A DNA stretch of 64,000 nucleotides, taken from NCBI GenBank assembly GCA_965247635.1, contig CBDFHJ010000010.1, positions 186,001 to 250,000 of the forward strand. Direction: 5' to 3'. This DNA comes from CBDFHJ01 sp965247635. Lineage in GTDB: Bacteria > Chloroflexota > Dehalococcoidia > Lucifugimonadales > Australimonadaceae. This document shows, piece by piece, positions 49,779 through 58,227 of the stretch. Within the stretch, counting starts at the first letter, position 1. The number at the start of each line of letters is the position of its first letter. The notes under the pieces are model-generated. The model saw nothing but the letters and a program-made list of their open reading frames with translations. It searched no databases and was not told the origin of the DNA. Both the position numbers and the translations under genes were made by a program.

Positions 49779-51527
49779 CCCCAGCAAGTTATCGGTGCGC
49801 TGCTGCTTGGGGCTGTGCTGACGCTGACGGCGTGCGCGCCGGGCGAAGAGCAGCCGCCCTCCCCGACTCCCAGCGGGAGTCCAATAGCGACTCCAACCCC
49901 GACGCCAACGCCAACCCCCACTCCAACACCCACGGCGACCCTTTCGCCGACATCCACGGCGACCGCTACGGCCACGCCCTCGGCGACCCCGACTGCTACG
50001 GAGACGTTCGAGCTATCGCCCGAAGGGGTGCCCGCCGAACGTACGTTATTCCTCGCGGGCGGCGACCCGATAACGCTCGACCCCGCCGTGAGCAAGGAGT
50101 CTCGGTCGCACGCCTACATATCCCAGCTCTTCAGCGGGCTGGTCAGGATCGACGAGGACCTGCGCATCCAGCCCGACCTCGCGGAAGCGTGGACGGTGGG
50201 GGACGAGACCATCTACACCTTTACCCTGCGGGAAGGCGTTACGTTCCATGATGGCAAGCCCATCACCGCCGAGGACTTTCGTTACTCCATCGAGCGGGCC
50301 ACCGACCCCGCGCTTGGCAGCCCGACCGCTCGCATCTACCTGGGAGATATCGTTGGCGTCTCCGACAAGTTGGAGGGCAGGGCAGCCGAGGTAACGGGTG
50401 TGGAGGTGCTGGACTCTCGTACCGTGCGCATCACCATCGACGGCCCGAAAGCCTATTTCCTGGCGAAACTCACCTACCCGACCGCCGCCGTGGTGGACCG
50501 AGCTAACGTTGCGGCGGGCGGCCTGGACTGGTGGCGCGCCCCCAACGGCTCCGGCCCCTTTAGGCTCGGAGCGTGGGAGGAGGACGAATACTTGGTGCTG
50601 GTGCGTCACGACGGCTACCTGCCCAGTCCCAGCAGGCTGGAGTTTGCCGTGTTTCGGATTTTGAGCGGCGTTCCCACGCGCATGTACGAGGCCGGGACCG
50701 TGGACGTGGCCTCCGTCTCCCGCGCCGACGTTGCCCGCGTCCAGGACCCGGTGAACGGGCTCTTCGAGCAGCTGACTATCTTTCCGAACCTGAGCGTTAG
50801 CTACGTGGGCTTCAACGCCGGCGCTCCACCCTTTGACGACCCGCGGGTCCGGCGGGCCTTTGCCATGGCCATTGACCGGCAACGGATGGTGCGCGTGGTC
50901 TATCACGACGCGGTGGAGCAGGCCACGGGCATCCTCCCACCGGGCATGCCGGCGTACGACGCGGACCTGGCCGGCATTCCCTTTGACCCTGAGGAGGCGA
51001 AGCGGTTGATTGAAGGGTCAACCTACGGCTCTCCGGAGGCCCTCCCACCCGTGGTATTCACCACAGCGGGCCTAGGGGGGTTGAGCTCCAGCGTGGCCTT
51101 TCTCCTGGATAGCTGGCGTCAGAACCTGGGTGTGGAGGTGCAGGTGCATCAGCTCACCCCGGACACCTACTTCTATCGGTTGCGCGAGGAGGTGGACCAC
51201 CTGTTCAACTACGGGTGGAACGCCGACTACCCGGACCCGGAGAACTTTCTGGACGTCCTCTTTCACTCGGCCCATCCGGAAAACAATCCCGGCGGCTACT
51301 CCAATCCCGTCGTGGACGGGCTACTGGAGGAGGCGAGGACCGAGCGCGAGGTGGTACGGAGGATGGAGCTGTACCAGCAGGTGGAAAAGCTGCTCATAGA
51401 CGACACTGCGGCCGTCCCCATCTACCATGACCGCGACTACGTGTTGATCAAGCCGTACGTGAAAGGATTCGTCATCAGCGGAGTAGGCATTCCGGTCCTA
51501 ACGAGCGTCGAGCTGCTTCCCCGTTAG
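49770..51527 (+). CDS. ABC transporter substrate-binding lipoprotein, family 5 (peptide type)
   Basis: A 585-residue solute-binding protein. The lipobox is VLTLTAC with the lipid-bearing Cys, followed by a long Thr/Pro linker (TPTPTPTPTPTATLSPTSTA). The mature domain has LDPAVSKESRSHAYISQLFSG, YTFTLREGVTFHDGKPITAED and FNYGWNADYPDPENFLD, typical of DppA/OppA. No permease or ATPase gene is adjacent. The signal peptide lacks the usual Lys/Arg, which may reflect a start codon captured from a repeat. The ligand is unknown. Confidence 0.92.
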   Translation: MSGPQQVIGALLLGAVLTLTACAPGEEQPPSPTPSGSPIATPTPTPTPTPTPTPTATLSPTSTATATATPSATPTATETFELSPEGVPAERTLFLAGGDPITLDPAVSKESRSHAYISQLFSGLVRIDEDLRIQPDLAEAWTVGDETIYTFTLREGVTFHDGKPITAEDFRYSIERATDPALGSPTARIYLGDIVGVSDKLEGRAAEVTGVEVLDSRTVRITIDGPKAYFLAKLTYPTAAVVDRANVAAGGLDWWRAPNGSGPFRLGAWEEDEYLVLVRHDGYLPSPSRLEFAVFRILSGVPTRMYEAGTVDVASVSRADVARVQDPVNGLFEQLTIFPNLSVSYVGFNAGAPPFDDPRVRRAFAMAIDRQRMVRVVYHDAVEQATGILPPGMPAYDADLAGIPFDPEEAKRLIEGSTYGSPEALPPVVFTTAGLGGLSSSVAFLLDSWRQNLGVEVQVHQLTPDTYFYRLREEVDHLFNYGWNADYPDPENFLDVLFHSAHPENNPGGYSNPVVDGLLEEARTEREVVRRMELYQQVEKLLIDDTAAVPIYHDRDYVLIKPYVKGFVISGVGIPVLTSVELLPR

Positions 51528-51588
51528 GGCACACGCGGTCCGCCGCTTTGTGCTCGCGGCTCGCCGCGCTCCAGACCCCAACTGGACC

Positions 51589-52146
51589 CTACGCCGTTCG
51601 ACCCAGGAGTCCCAGGAGCTTAACCTGCGTGCTAGCGTCCTCCGGCGTTGGCACGTACGTGGCGAAGGGCCCACCCGTCCGCTCCTTGTCTATGCGCGGC
51701 TCGAAGGCGGCATAGCACGCCTCCACCAGGTCGGCCGGCAGCGTGGTGTCCTGGCCCGTGGCCACGGCCAGGTCCCAGCCGTGGATGAGCGTATCCATAA
51801 AGGAGCCTGTCAAAAACTCCCCCGCTGGCGTCTCTCCCCGACGCGTCGTCACCGTCTTCTCCAGGGCGCCGGGCGCTTTCGCCAGCTCCAGCACCTTGGC
51901 GGTGGTGTCGGCAAAGTCGGCCGCGGTGGCGTCCCCGGTGGGTTCCTGGGGCTCTGTACCGCTCAGGGTAGCCAACGCCCTGGCGGCGCTGGTGGCAAGG
52001 TGGTTCAGCACCGCCTGGACGTTCCACTCCGTACAAGGGGTGGAATTGTCCAGCTGGCCGGGCTGGATAGCCGCGGCGATCTTACCGGTTGACCGCACGG
52101 CTCCTTCGTAGAGCTCGGCGGCAGTGGGCGTGGCTTGCTGTGTCAT
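51589..52146 (-). CDS. TIGR03086/MDMPI-like (DinB fold) protein
   Basis: A 185-residue four-helix-bundle protein. TPCTEWNVQAVLNHLATSAA with the W-x-V-x2-L-x2-H pattern and SFMDTLIHGWDLAVATGQDT (second metal His) match the mycothiol-dependent maleylpyruvate isomerase-like/TIGR03086 family. Metal ligands (His, Glu, His) appear present. The exact substrate and thiol are unknown. It is convergent with the upstream binding protein gene. Confidence 0.8.
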   Translation of the reverse strand: MTQQATPTAAELYEGAVRSTGKIAAAIQPGQLDNSTPCTEWNVQAVLNHLATSAARALATLSGTEPQEPTGDATAADFADTTAKVLELAKAPGALEKTVTTRRGETPAGEFLTGSFMDTLIHGWDLAVATGQDTTLPADLVEACYAAFEPRIDKERTGGPFATYVPTPEDASTQVKLLGLLGRTA

Positions 52147-52309
52147 GGTGTGTACTCCTAGTGCGAGAGAGATTGGATAAGGCTGAGCAAGAACGAGGAT
52201 ACTCAGTCGCCCCAGCGTGACGCAAGCACCTGGTTTCGTAAAAGAGCGCTATGATGTCCGCCCATCGTGAGCCTGTCGCAAGATAAACGAGGCAATATCC
52301 GCAACGCCT

Positions 52310-52428
52310 GTCATTCCGAGTCCCGATGCAAGCGGGACGAGGAATCTGGTACCAGACCCTTCACTTCGTTCAGGGTGACAGAAGGGAGCTTGTGGTGAGC
52401 TCTCCGAAGGAGTCCGGAGTCCTTCGGA
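52310..52428. repeat. GTCATTCCGAG box, CTTCG module and 26-bp palindrome
   Basis: The box 52310-52349 repeats that at 1046. CCCTTCACTTCGTTCAGGG follows at about 52357, and the 26-bp palindrome lies at 52403-52428. These fill the gap between two minus-strand genes and hold no coding frame. Confidence 0.75.
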
Positions 52429-52490
52429 CCGATTCCATACGGAGTCCGGCAAGCCGGACATGTCGAACCACAAGCCGCCCCGGGACCTGA

Positions 52491-53210
52491 CTACGCTTCT
52501 GGCTCTCCGTTGGACTCGTTGGTTTGTTTCCCCAACGCCTGGAGGATGGCGGTCATGAAAAGCTCATCGGGCACGGCGCCCGTGAACTCGGCCGTTTCGT
52601 TGATGACGGTCTTCGGCACTCCCATGACCCGGTACCGTTGGGCCAGCTCCGGGAACTCTTCCACTTCCACCACCGACGCGCTGATGTGTGGGTTTGCCAT
52701 GGCAAATGCGTGGGCCGCACGGGCCACACGAGGGCAGTGCGGTCAGGTGGGTGTGACGAACACCTGGATATGGACCGGCGCCTCGACGAGCCGCTCCATG
52801 GCTGCGGCCAAGTTGGAGCTTAGGTGGGGAGCATTCTGGGACAGGGCCTCCACCGTGGCTATGATGGTGGCGAACTCGTTGCCAATGGGCGTGCCGTAGA
52901 ACCGAAGCCGCCCCGTCGGGTCGTCGCCCAGGAGGTACGCCGGGGTCATGTCGATTCCCATGGCACGGGCAGCCTCGGCGCCGTCGCCGTGAACGTCGTA
53001 CACCTCTAGCTTGATCTTGGGAGAGAGCTCCGCGAGCTCTTCCGCCAGGTCCCTGGCCAGCTTGGCCATGGGATTGGGAGTCCGTCCGGGGAGGGTGAGC
53101 ATGCTGCGTACCCCGCTCTCCGAGAAGAGCTTGATGGTCACCTCCTGATCGAGGGACTCCTCAAAGCGCTGGCGCAGGGCAACGCGGTCTGCTTCGCCGA
53201 TGATGGGCAT
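52491..53210 (-). CDS. Probable selenoprotein: protein disulfide oxidoreductase-like, UxxC
   Basis: One frame of 240 codons with an internal TGA at codon 156 (52745-52743). Two thioredoxin-fold units are seen. The N-terminal unit (VTIKLFSESGVRSMLTLPG ... MGIDMTPAYLLG) has lost its CxxC. The C-terminal unit reads IQVFVTPT-(TGA)-PHCPRVARAAHAFAM and then RYRVMGVPKTVINETAEFTG with the cis-Pro loop. Family members have CPYC/CPHC at this point, so the TGA sits exactly on the nucleophilic Cys and most likely encodes selenocysteine (UPHC). A SECIS-like hairpin follows. GAGGA precedes the ATG. The reading continues 83 codons beyond the TGA with strong conservation, unlike a decayed gene. Confidence 0.85.
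52709..52730 (-). promoter_or_regulatory. Bacterial SECIS-like hairpin
   Basis: Starting 13 bases after the TGA on the minus strand: CGUG, a bulged U, GGCC, a loop CGUGC, GGCC, CACG. That is an 8-bp stem with a single bulged U and a 5-base loop holding G-U near its start. The loop begins 22 bases after the TGA. E. coli fdhF SECIS likewise has a bulged U and a GU-containing loop at 18 bases. Confidence 0.75.
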
Positions 53211-53277
53211 AGATCCTCGTCTTCTACATACCTCAGATAGTGCTGGCTATTCTATACCAGCGCGCCCTGGCTTCCCA

Positions 53278-53362
53278 CCCCCAAGGTTGGTTTACCCGCC
53301 CACCCGCCCCGTGGCGCGTCCGAGGGCGTGCCCACCACGCTATCGCGTCGGCGGGGGCTTAG
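53278..53362. repeat. Intergenic CCCGCCCACC repeat module
   Basis: AAGGTTGGTTTACCCGCCCA begins here, followed by the GGGGGCTTAG end, related to the modules at 1119 and 5013. The gap 53211-53433 has no gene. Confidence 0.5.
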
Positions 53363-53433
53363 ACACGTTACGCTGATACGCTGGGACAGGTGCACCGCAT
53401 ATGGGTGCAGGGGAAACCCTGCTGGCGTGGAGC

Positions 53434-54033
53434 TCACTCGTCCCGCATCTGGCGAGCGGCGTGGACAACGCGCTGGACCACCGTCAGCGACGCCAGCGTC
53501 AGAATAACCCCCAGGGCGGGCAGCGGATACCCCACCAGCAGGCCAACGCCCAGTACCACGATGCGCTCAGGCCGTCCCATGAACCCCACGTCGGCGGAGA
53601 CGCCCAGGCTCTCGCTGCGGGCCCGCAGGTAGCTGACCATCATGGAGGCCACCAGCGCACCGACGCTCAGGTACGCCCCCAGCTCATGGGACTGGTCCAC
53701 GTAGTAAATCAGCAGCCCGAAGAAGACTACGGATTCGCTCAGGCGGTCGGCCACCGAGTCGAGGAAGGCGCCAAATCGGCTCACTCGACTGCCCAGGCGG
53801 GCCACGGCGCCGTCCAACATGTCCCCCGCGGCTCCCACCAGCATCACGATTCCGCCAATCAGGAGGTGACCCTCGGCCAGCAAGCACCCCGCAGCTGCCG
53901 CCACGGCCAAGCCGGCCAACGTGAGCGCGTTCGGCGGAACGTGAAGGGCCAACAACACCCGGGCTAAGGGCGTGCTCACGTACCGCGTGATCCACGCCCT
54001 GGCGTGTAGCCGAGGTGCCAAGGGCAGGGTCAC
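53434..54033 (-). CDS. CDP-alcohol phosphatidyltransferase (PI-phosphate synthase-like)
   Basis: A 199-residue membrane enzyme with about six helices. The full motif is seen in DMLDGAVARLGSRVSRFGAF and LDSVADR (D-x3-D-G-x2-A-R ... G-x3-D-x3-D). The GTG at 54033 overlaps the stop of the preceding glycosyltransferase by four bases (GTGA); a longer frame to 54120 is unconserved. Its place after ino1 and a PimA-like gene suggests it joins CDP-diacylglycerol to inositol phosphate, as in Actinobacteria, and not to glycerol phosphate; that is context-based. Confidence 0.85.
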   Translation of the reverse strand: MTLPLAPRLHARAWITRYVSTPLARVLLALHVPPNALTLAGLAVAAAAGCLLAEGHLLIGGIVMLVGAAGDMLDGAVARLGSRVSRFGAFLDSVADRLSESVVFFGLLIYYVDQSHELGAYLSVGALVASMMVSYLRARSESLGVSADVGFMGRPERIVVLGVGLLVGYPLPALGVILTLASLTVVQRVVHAARQMRDE

Positions 54034-55247
54034 GGGGCTGCTCCGTTTCGGTCTTGCTGGCTGCGTTGCCAAAGCAGCGTCCGGTAGTAGCTCTCCACAC
54101 GTTGGGCCACCCATTCCCACCGGTACTCCTCCGCCGTTATCCGTCCCCGGGCGCCCATCTCCTGCCGCAGCTGCGGGTCGGCCACCAGACGGGCAATGGC
54201 CTTGGCCAAAGCATCCTCATCGCGCGGAGGCACCAGCAGACCCTGAACGCCATGGTTCATCACGCTGCTGTAGCCGTCAATGCGCGTGGCCACGATGGGC
54301 TTGCCGGAGGCCATGGCCTCCAGCAGCACGATGCCAAAGCTCTCTCTGCCGGTGGCTGGAGCGCAGAAGATGTCTGCCGTTTGGTAGTAGCGCGGGAGTT
54401 CAGCCGCGGCCACGCCACCTACCAGCTCCACGTCCTGAAGGTTGCGCTCGCTGAGGACACGCATGCACTCCTCGTCAAGGTTACCGGGGCCGACCACGAT
54501 CAGACGCAGCTTGGGGTAGTCCCACTTCAGCTGGCCATAGGCCTTGAGCAGCCGGCTGAGGCCCTTCCGCCGCTCCATACGGCCAACGAACAGCAAATTG
54601 GTCATTCCGTCCTGGTACTGCTCCAGCGGTGGCAGCGGCACGGAGAACCGTTGCACGTTGATCCCGTTGGGGATGACTTCGTACTCCCCCGGAAAGAGCT
54701 TGCTCACGTACTCCAGGGCGGGCCGGGAGACCGCGATGCGGCCATCCAGCTTCTTGAACCATCGCCTGCTAATGTAGCGCCAGAGCCGGTACACCCGGTT
54801 GCCGCGATAGCTGTGGAAGGTGCCGACGTTCACCGCGTTGGAACAGTGGAGGACCGTGAGGGGAAGCGCCGGCGCCATCGGCTCATGGATGTGGATGATG
54901 TCGAACCGTTCGCGCTCGAGGAGCGCCTTCACTCGTGGCTCGAGCCATACGGAAAGCGAGATGCGGGCGATGGAGCCACCGCTGGGGATGGGCACCGGAC
55001 GTCCCAAGGGGATGATGTTCTCGTCCAGGTCGCGCTCTTTTGCGTTGGAGACGGGCGCGATGACCTTTACGTCATGGCCCATGCGGATGAGCTGTTCGGC
55101 CAGGTTGGAGATGTGGTCGTTCACCCCACCCGGCGCCAAGTAGTCGTAGGGCGACACCAGGGCAATCTTCAGCGCTTGCCCTGCTTTGTCTCCGACTTCC
55201 GATGACTGAAGCGTCTCGACCACCGTGGCCATCCCCCGTCGGCCCAT
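54030..55247 (-). CDS. PimA-like GT4 glycosyltransferase
   Basis: A 405-residue GT-B enzyme. LVSPYDYLAPGGVNDHISNL, PLGRPVPIPSGGSIARISLS and DIIHIHEPMAPALPLTVL match PimA (GDP-Man:phosphatidylinositol mannosyltransferase) segment by segment. The sugar-nucleotide site is EGFG-like RESFGIVLLEAMASGKPIVA. It would act at the cytoplasmic face on a PI acceptor. Start candidates are the ATGs at 55247 and 55232; neither has an ideal ribosome site. It is 43 bases after ino1. Confidence 0.85.
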   Translation of the reverse strand: MGRRGMATVVETLQSSEVGDKAGQALKIALVSPYDYLAPGGVNDHISNLAEQLIRMGHDVKVIAPVSNAKERDLDENIIPLGRPVPIPSGGSIARISLSVWLEPRVKALLERERFDIIHIHEPMAPALPLTVLHCSNAVNVGTFHSYRGNRVYRLWRYISRRWFKKLDGRIAVSRPALEYVSKLFPGEYEVIPNGINVQRFSVPLPPLEQYQDGMTNLLFVGRMERRKGLSRLLKAYGQLKWDYPKLRLIVVGPGNLDEECMRVLSERNLQDVELVGGVAAAELPRYYQTADIFCAPATGRESFGIVLLEAMASGKPIVATRIDGYSSVMNHGVQGLLVPPRDEDALAKAIARLVADPQLRQEMGARGRITAEEYRWEWVAQRVESYYRTLLWQRSQQDRNGAAP

Positions 55248-55290
55248 TATCCGTCGGAAAGAAGCTCCTCTGAGGACGTATGCTGCCCCG

Positions 55291-56373
55291 CTACTCCCCT
55301 CCCTCGATAAAGGCCTCGACCATGTTGTGCGCCTGCTCATCCGTGTACTGGCGGGGCGGCGACTTCATGAAGTACGCGCTGGGTGCCGTTAGGGCACCAC
55401 TCACGCCTCGGTCCATGGCTATCCTGGCGCACCGGATGGCATCCACCACGACACCGGCGGAATTGGGGCTGTCCCACACCTCTAGCTTCAGCTCCAGGTT
55501 AAGCGGCACGTCGCCGAAGGTGCGTCCCTCCATTCGGATATGACACCACTTGCGGTCCTCCAGCCAAGGCACGTAGTCGCTGGGGCCCACGTGCACGTTC
55601 CCCTCTCCCAAATCGTAGTCGAGTTGGGAGGTGACTGCGTTGGTCTTGGACTCCTTCTTAGACTCAAGTCGCTCCCGCTCCAGCATGTTGTAGAAGTCGG
55701 TGTTGCCGCCGAAGTTGAGCTGGTAGGTGCGCTCCACCTTCACGCCTCGGGCGCGGAACAGGTTGACCAGCACCCGGTGGGTGATGGTGGCCCCCACCTG
55801 CGACTTGATGTCGTCACCGACGATGGGCACTCCCGCGTCTTCGAAGCGCTTCTGCCAGTAGTCCTCCCGGGCGATGAACACGGGGATGCAGTTCACCATC
55901 CCACATCCGGCCGACAGCACCTGCTCGACGTACCACTTGGTGGCCTCCTCCGCGCCCACGGGCAGGTAGTTGACGACCACGTCCACCTGGCGCTCCTTGA
56001 GGATCTTGACGATGTCGGCCGTGGGGCCGGGCGCCTTCTCAATCATCTGCGACAGGTACTTGCCCAGTCCATCGTGGGTCATGCCCCGCTCCACCGTAAC
56101 GCCCATGGGGGGAACGTCGGCGAAGACGGCCGTGTTGTTGGGGGTGGTGAAGACCGCTTCCGAGACGTCCTTACCCACCTTGTTCTTATCGATGTCGAAA
56201 GCGGCGACGATGTTGATATCGCCGATGTGATAGCCGCCCAAGACGGGGTGCATGAGCCCGGGGATGAACTCGTCCGTAGGGGCCTCCCAATACTTGTGAA
56301 TTCCCTGCACCAACGATGAGGCGCAGTTGCCTACGCCGATGATCGCCACGTTTATCTTGCCATTAGTTCCCAC
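55291..56373 (-). CDS. ino1: Myo-inositol-1-phosphate synthase
   Basis: A 360-residue NAD enzyme converting glucose 6-phosphate to inositol phosphate. VAIIGVGNCASSLVQGIHKYW (NAD site), VVNYLPVGAEEATKWYVEQV, GDDIKSQVGATITHRVL and FGGNTDFYNMLERERLESKK are diagnostic of the short actinobacterial/archaeal type. A GTG at 56373 has AGGAGGA nine bases upstream; the GTG at 56382 is too close to it. First gene of the inositol-lipid operon. Confidence 0.95.
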   Translation of the reverse strand: MGTNGKINVAIIGVGNCASSLVQGIHKYWEAPTDEFIPGLMHPVLGGYHIGDINIVAAFDIDKNKVGKDVSEAVFTTPNNTAVFADVPPMGVTVERGMTHDGLGKYLSQMIEKAPGPTADIVKILKERQVDVVVNYLPVGAEEATKWYVEQVLSAGCGMVNCIPVFIAREDYWQKRFEDAGVPIVGDDIKSQVGATITHRVLVNLFRARGVKVERTYQLNFGGNTDFYNMLERERLESKKESKTNAVTSQLDYDLGEGNVHVGPSDYVPWLEDRKWCHIRMEGRTFGDVPLNLELKLEVWDSPNSAGVVVDAIRCARIAMDRGVSGALTAPSAYFMKSPPRQYTDEQAHNMVEAFIEGGE

Positions 56374-56499
56374 GAGTCCCACTCCTCCTCAGACGGTATG
56401 TAGTAGTCCGGCCAGCATAATAACCTATCAGCGCAAGTGGCATGGGCCTAAGGGCCCAAATCGTCGAGACGTCGTTCAGCCGTGGCCTAGTGCTTAGTT

Positions 56500-56776
56500 T
56501 CACCCCGGTGGAATCGGGGCCACCCGCCCACCTGAGAAGTTTCTTTTGGGGGCACCCCCACTCCCCCAGCACGGGGGCTCTGCCCCCTTGCAACCCCCGG
56601 GGAAAGCCCTTGTGTTGGCCGAAGCAGCGCTGAGTTTACCCTGAGCCTGGCGAAGGGGGGTGGGCTGGGTGGGAACAACTACCTGGCCCGCCTGAGGCGG
56701 GCTGGCCCACAACGTCTGGTCACTGGGGTCTGGGGGCGCCACCGACAGGTCGGGGCAGGCGGCGAGCGGCCCCCAG
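56500..56776. repeat. Repeat-rich spacer between ino1 and truB
   Basis: It contains the CCACCCCCC/GGGTGGGC module (about 56655), the GTTTACCCTGAGCCTGGCGAAGG module (about 56634) and, at 56728-56775, the unoccupied version of the repeat found at 49710. No gene is seen in 56374-56863. Confidence 0.6.
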
Positions 56777-56863
56777 CTCGTCCAGATGTAGAGAGATTGG
56801 TGCAACGAAGCACGCGGCTTATTGCGGCGGCAAGGCTACGGCAGAATACTAACGGAGAGGTTC

Positions 56864-57826
56864 TCAGCCGTCCACTCTCGACGCCGCGTAGGGAGAGGGC
56901 AAGGGCAGGCTGAACAGCTTCTCCGGTTGCCAGTGGTCCTGGGCCCGGTTGAACCGCACCACTCCCAAGAACCGGCCGTCGGTGGAGTAGGCGCGGCGCG
57001 CTTCGAGGTGCTGCGCGTAGACGTCGGCGCCCCGCAATGCAACGGGTTGGCCGTTGCTTAGGCGGCGCTCGGCCGCCGGCGCCACCGTCACTGCTTGCAT
57101 GTCCCGGAGCACGAAGTCGGGAGGTGCTACCAGCTGCTCCCACGCCCCGTCGTTCGCCGCCACCTCGAACTGCTCCGGCGTTACCGACTCCTCGATGCTC
57201 AACAGTCCGGTGCGTAGGCGGACAAGGTCGCTCAGGTGGGCACCACAGCCTAGGACGGCACCCAGGTCGTGGGCCAAGGTCCGCATATAAAAGCCACGGC
57301 CGCACTCCACTTCCACCGTGAGCCTCGGCGGCACCCAGTCCAGCAAAGAGATATTGGTGACCACGACCTCCCTGGCGGGACGCTCCACCTCCACACCCGC
57401 GCGGGCCAGCTCGTACAGCCGCTTGCCCTCGTGTTTCAGCGCGCTGTACATGGGAGGCTGCTGAAGCGTAGTCCCCACGAACTGGGGAAGCGCGGCCTCT
57501 ACGTGAGCTCTATTTATCCCCGACCAATCGCCCTGCTGGACCGGCGTCCCGTACGCGTCGTAGGTGTCCGTGGCCACTCCCAGCGTGAACTCGGCCCGGT
57601 AGAGCTTGGTGCTGTCCACCATAAACTCCATCAGGCGCGTTGCCTGACCGAAGCAAATGGGCAGCACGCCGGTAGCGATGGGGTCCAGCGTGCCAGCGTG
57701 GCCGACCCGCTTTACCCTGGTCAGGCGCTTGACCAAACGTACCATGTCCATGGACGTGGCGTCCTTGGTCTTGTTCAGGGTGAGGACTCCGTGGACCACC
57801 GGCCTGGTGCTGGAAGGCTTAATCAT
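56864..57826 (-). CDS. truB: tRNA pseudouridine(55) synthase
   Basis: A 320-residue enzyme modifying U55 in the T loop. GVLTLNKTKDATSMDMVRLV, the catalytic Asp in RVGHAGTLDPIATGVLPIC, and QQPPMYSALKHEGKRLYELAR and GRGFYMRTLAHDLG are canonical. The ATG at 57826 overlaps the rbfA stop by eight bases. Last gene of the nusA-infB operon. Confidence 0.96.
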   Translation of the reverse strand: MIKPSSTRPVVHGVLTLNKTKDATSMDMVRLVKRLTRVKRVGHAGTLDPIATGVLPICFGQATRLMEFMVDSTKLYRAEFTLGVATDTYDAYGTPVQQGDWSGINRAHVEAALPQFVGTTLQQPPMYSALKHEGKRLYELARAGVEVERPAREVVVTNISLLDWVPPRLTVEVECGRGFYMRTLAHDLGAVLGCGAHLSDLVRLRTGLLSIEESVTPEQFEVAANDGAWEQLVAPPDFVLRDMQAVTVAPAAERRLSNGQPVALRGADVYAQHLEARRAYSTDGRFLGVVRFNRAQDHWQPEKLFSLPLPSPYAASRVDG

Positions 57827-58181
57827 GGTGCTTGGCCTCCTCGGCCAGCACTTGGTCGAGGAGCGCGAGGGTGTGGTCACCCTCGGCCAGGGAGGTATCC
57901 ACGGCGAACCGAAGAGCTGGCACGGACCTCAGGCGTAGGCGATGGCCCAGCTCCCGCCGGAGGAAGCCCACCGCGGACTCCATCGCACGGACGGCTTCTT
58001 CCCCGGCCGCTGGGTCCCCCATAACGCTAAGGAGTACCGAAGCGTGCTGAAGGTCCACAGAGACGTCGACGTGGGTAACGGTGACCAGGGTCTTCAGCCG
58101 CGGGTCACGCAGCTCAGTGGAGATAATAGCGCTAAGTTCTTGTTGGAGCAGCTCGCTGACGCGGTCGGCGCGCCTGGACAT
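57819..58181 (-). CDS. rbfA: Ribosome-binding factor A
   Basis: A 120-residue KH-fold factor for 16S 5'-end maturation and cold response. RADRVSELLQQELSAIISTE, VTVTHVDVSVDLQHASVLLS and LRRELGHRLRLRSVPALRF are typical. GGAGGTGGAG precedes the ATG at 58181. Confidence 0.95.
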   Translation of the reverse strand: MSRRADRVSELLQQELSAIISTELRDPRLKTLVTVTHVDVSVDLQHASVLLSVMGDPAAGEEAVRAMESAVGFLRRELGHRLRLRSVPALRFAVDTSLAEGDHTLALLDQVLAEEAKHHD

Positions 58182-58227
58182 ACTCCACCTCCCCTGCAAG
58201 GGCGGGGGGACGATGACCAGTGGAGGC

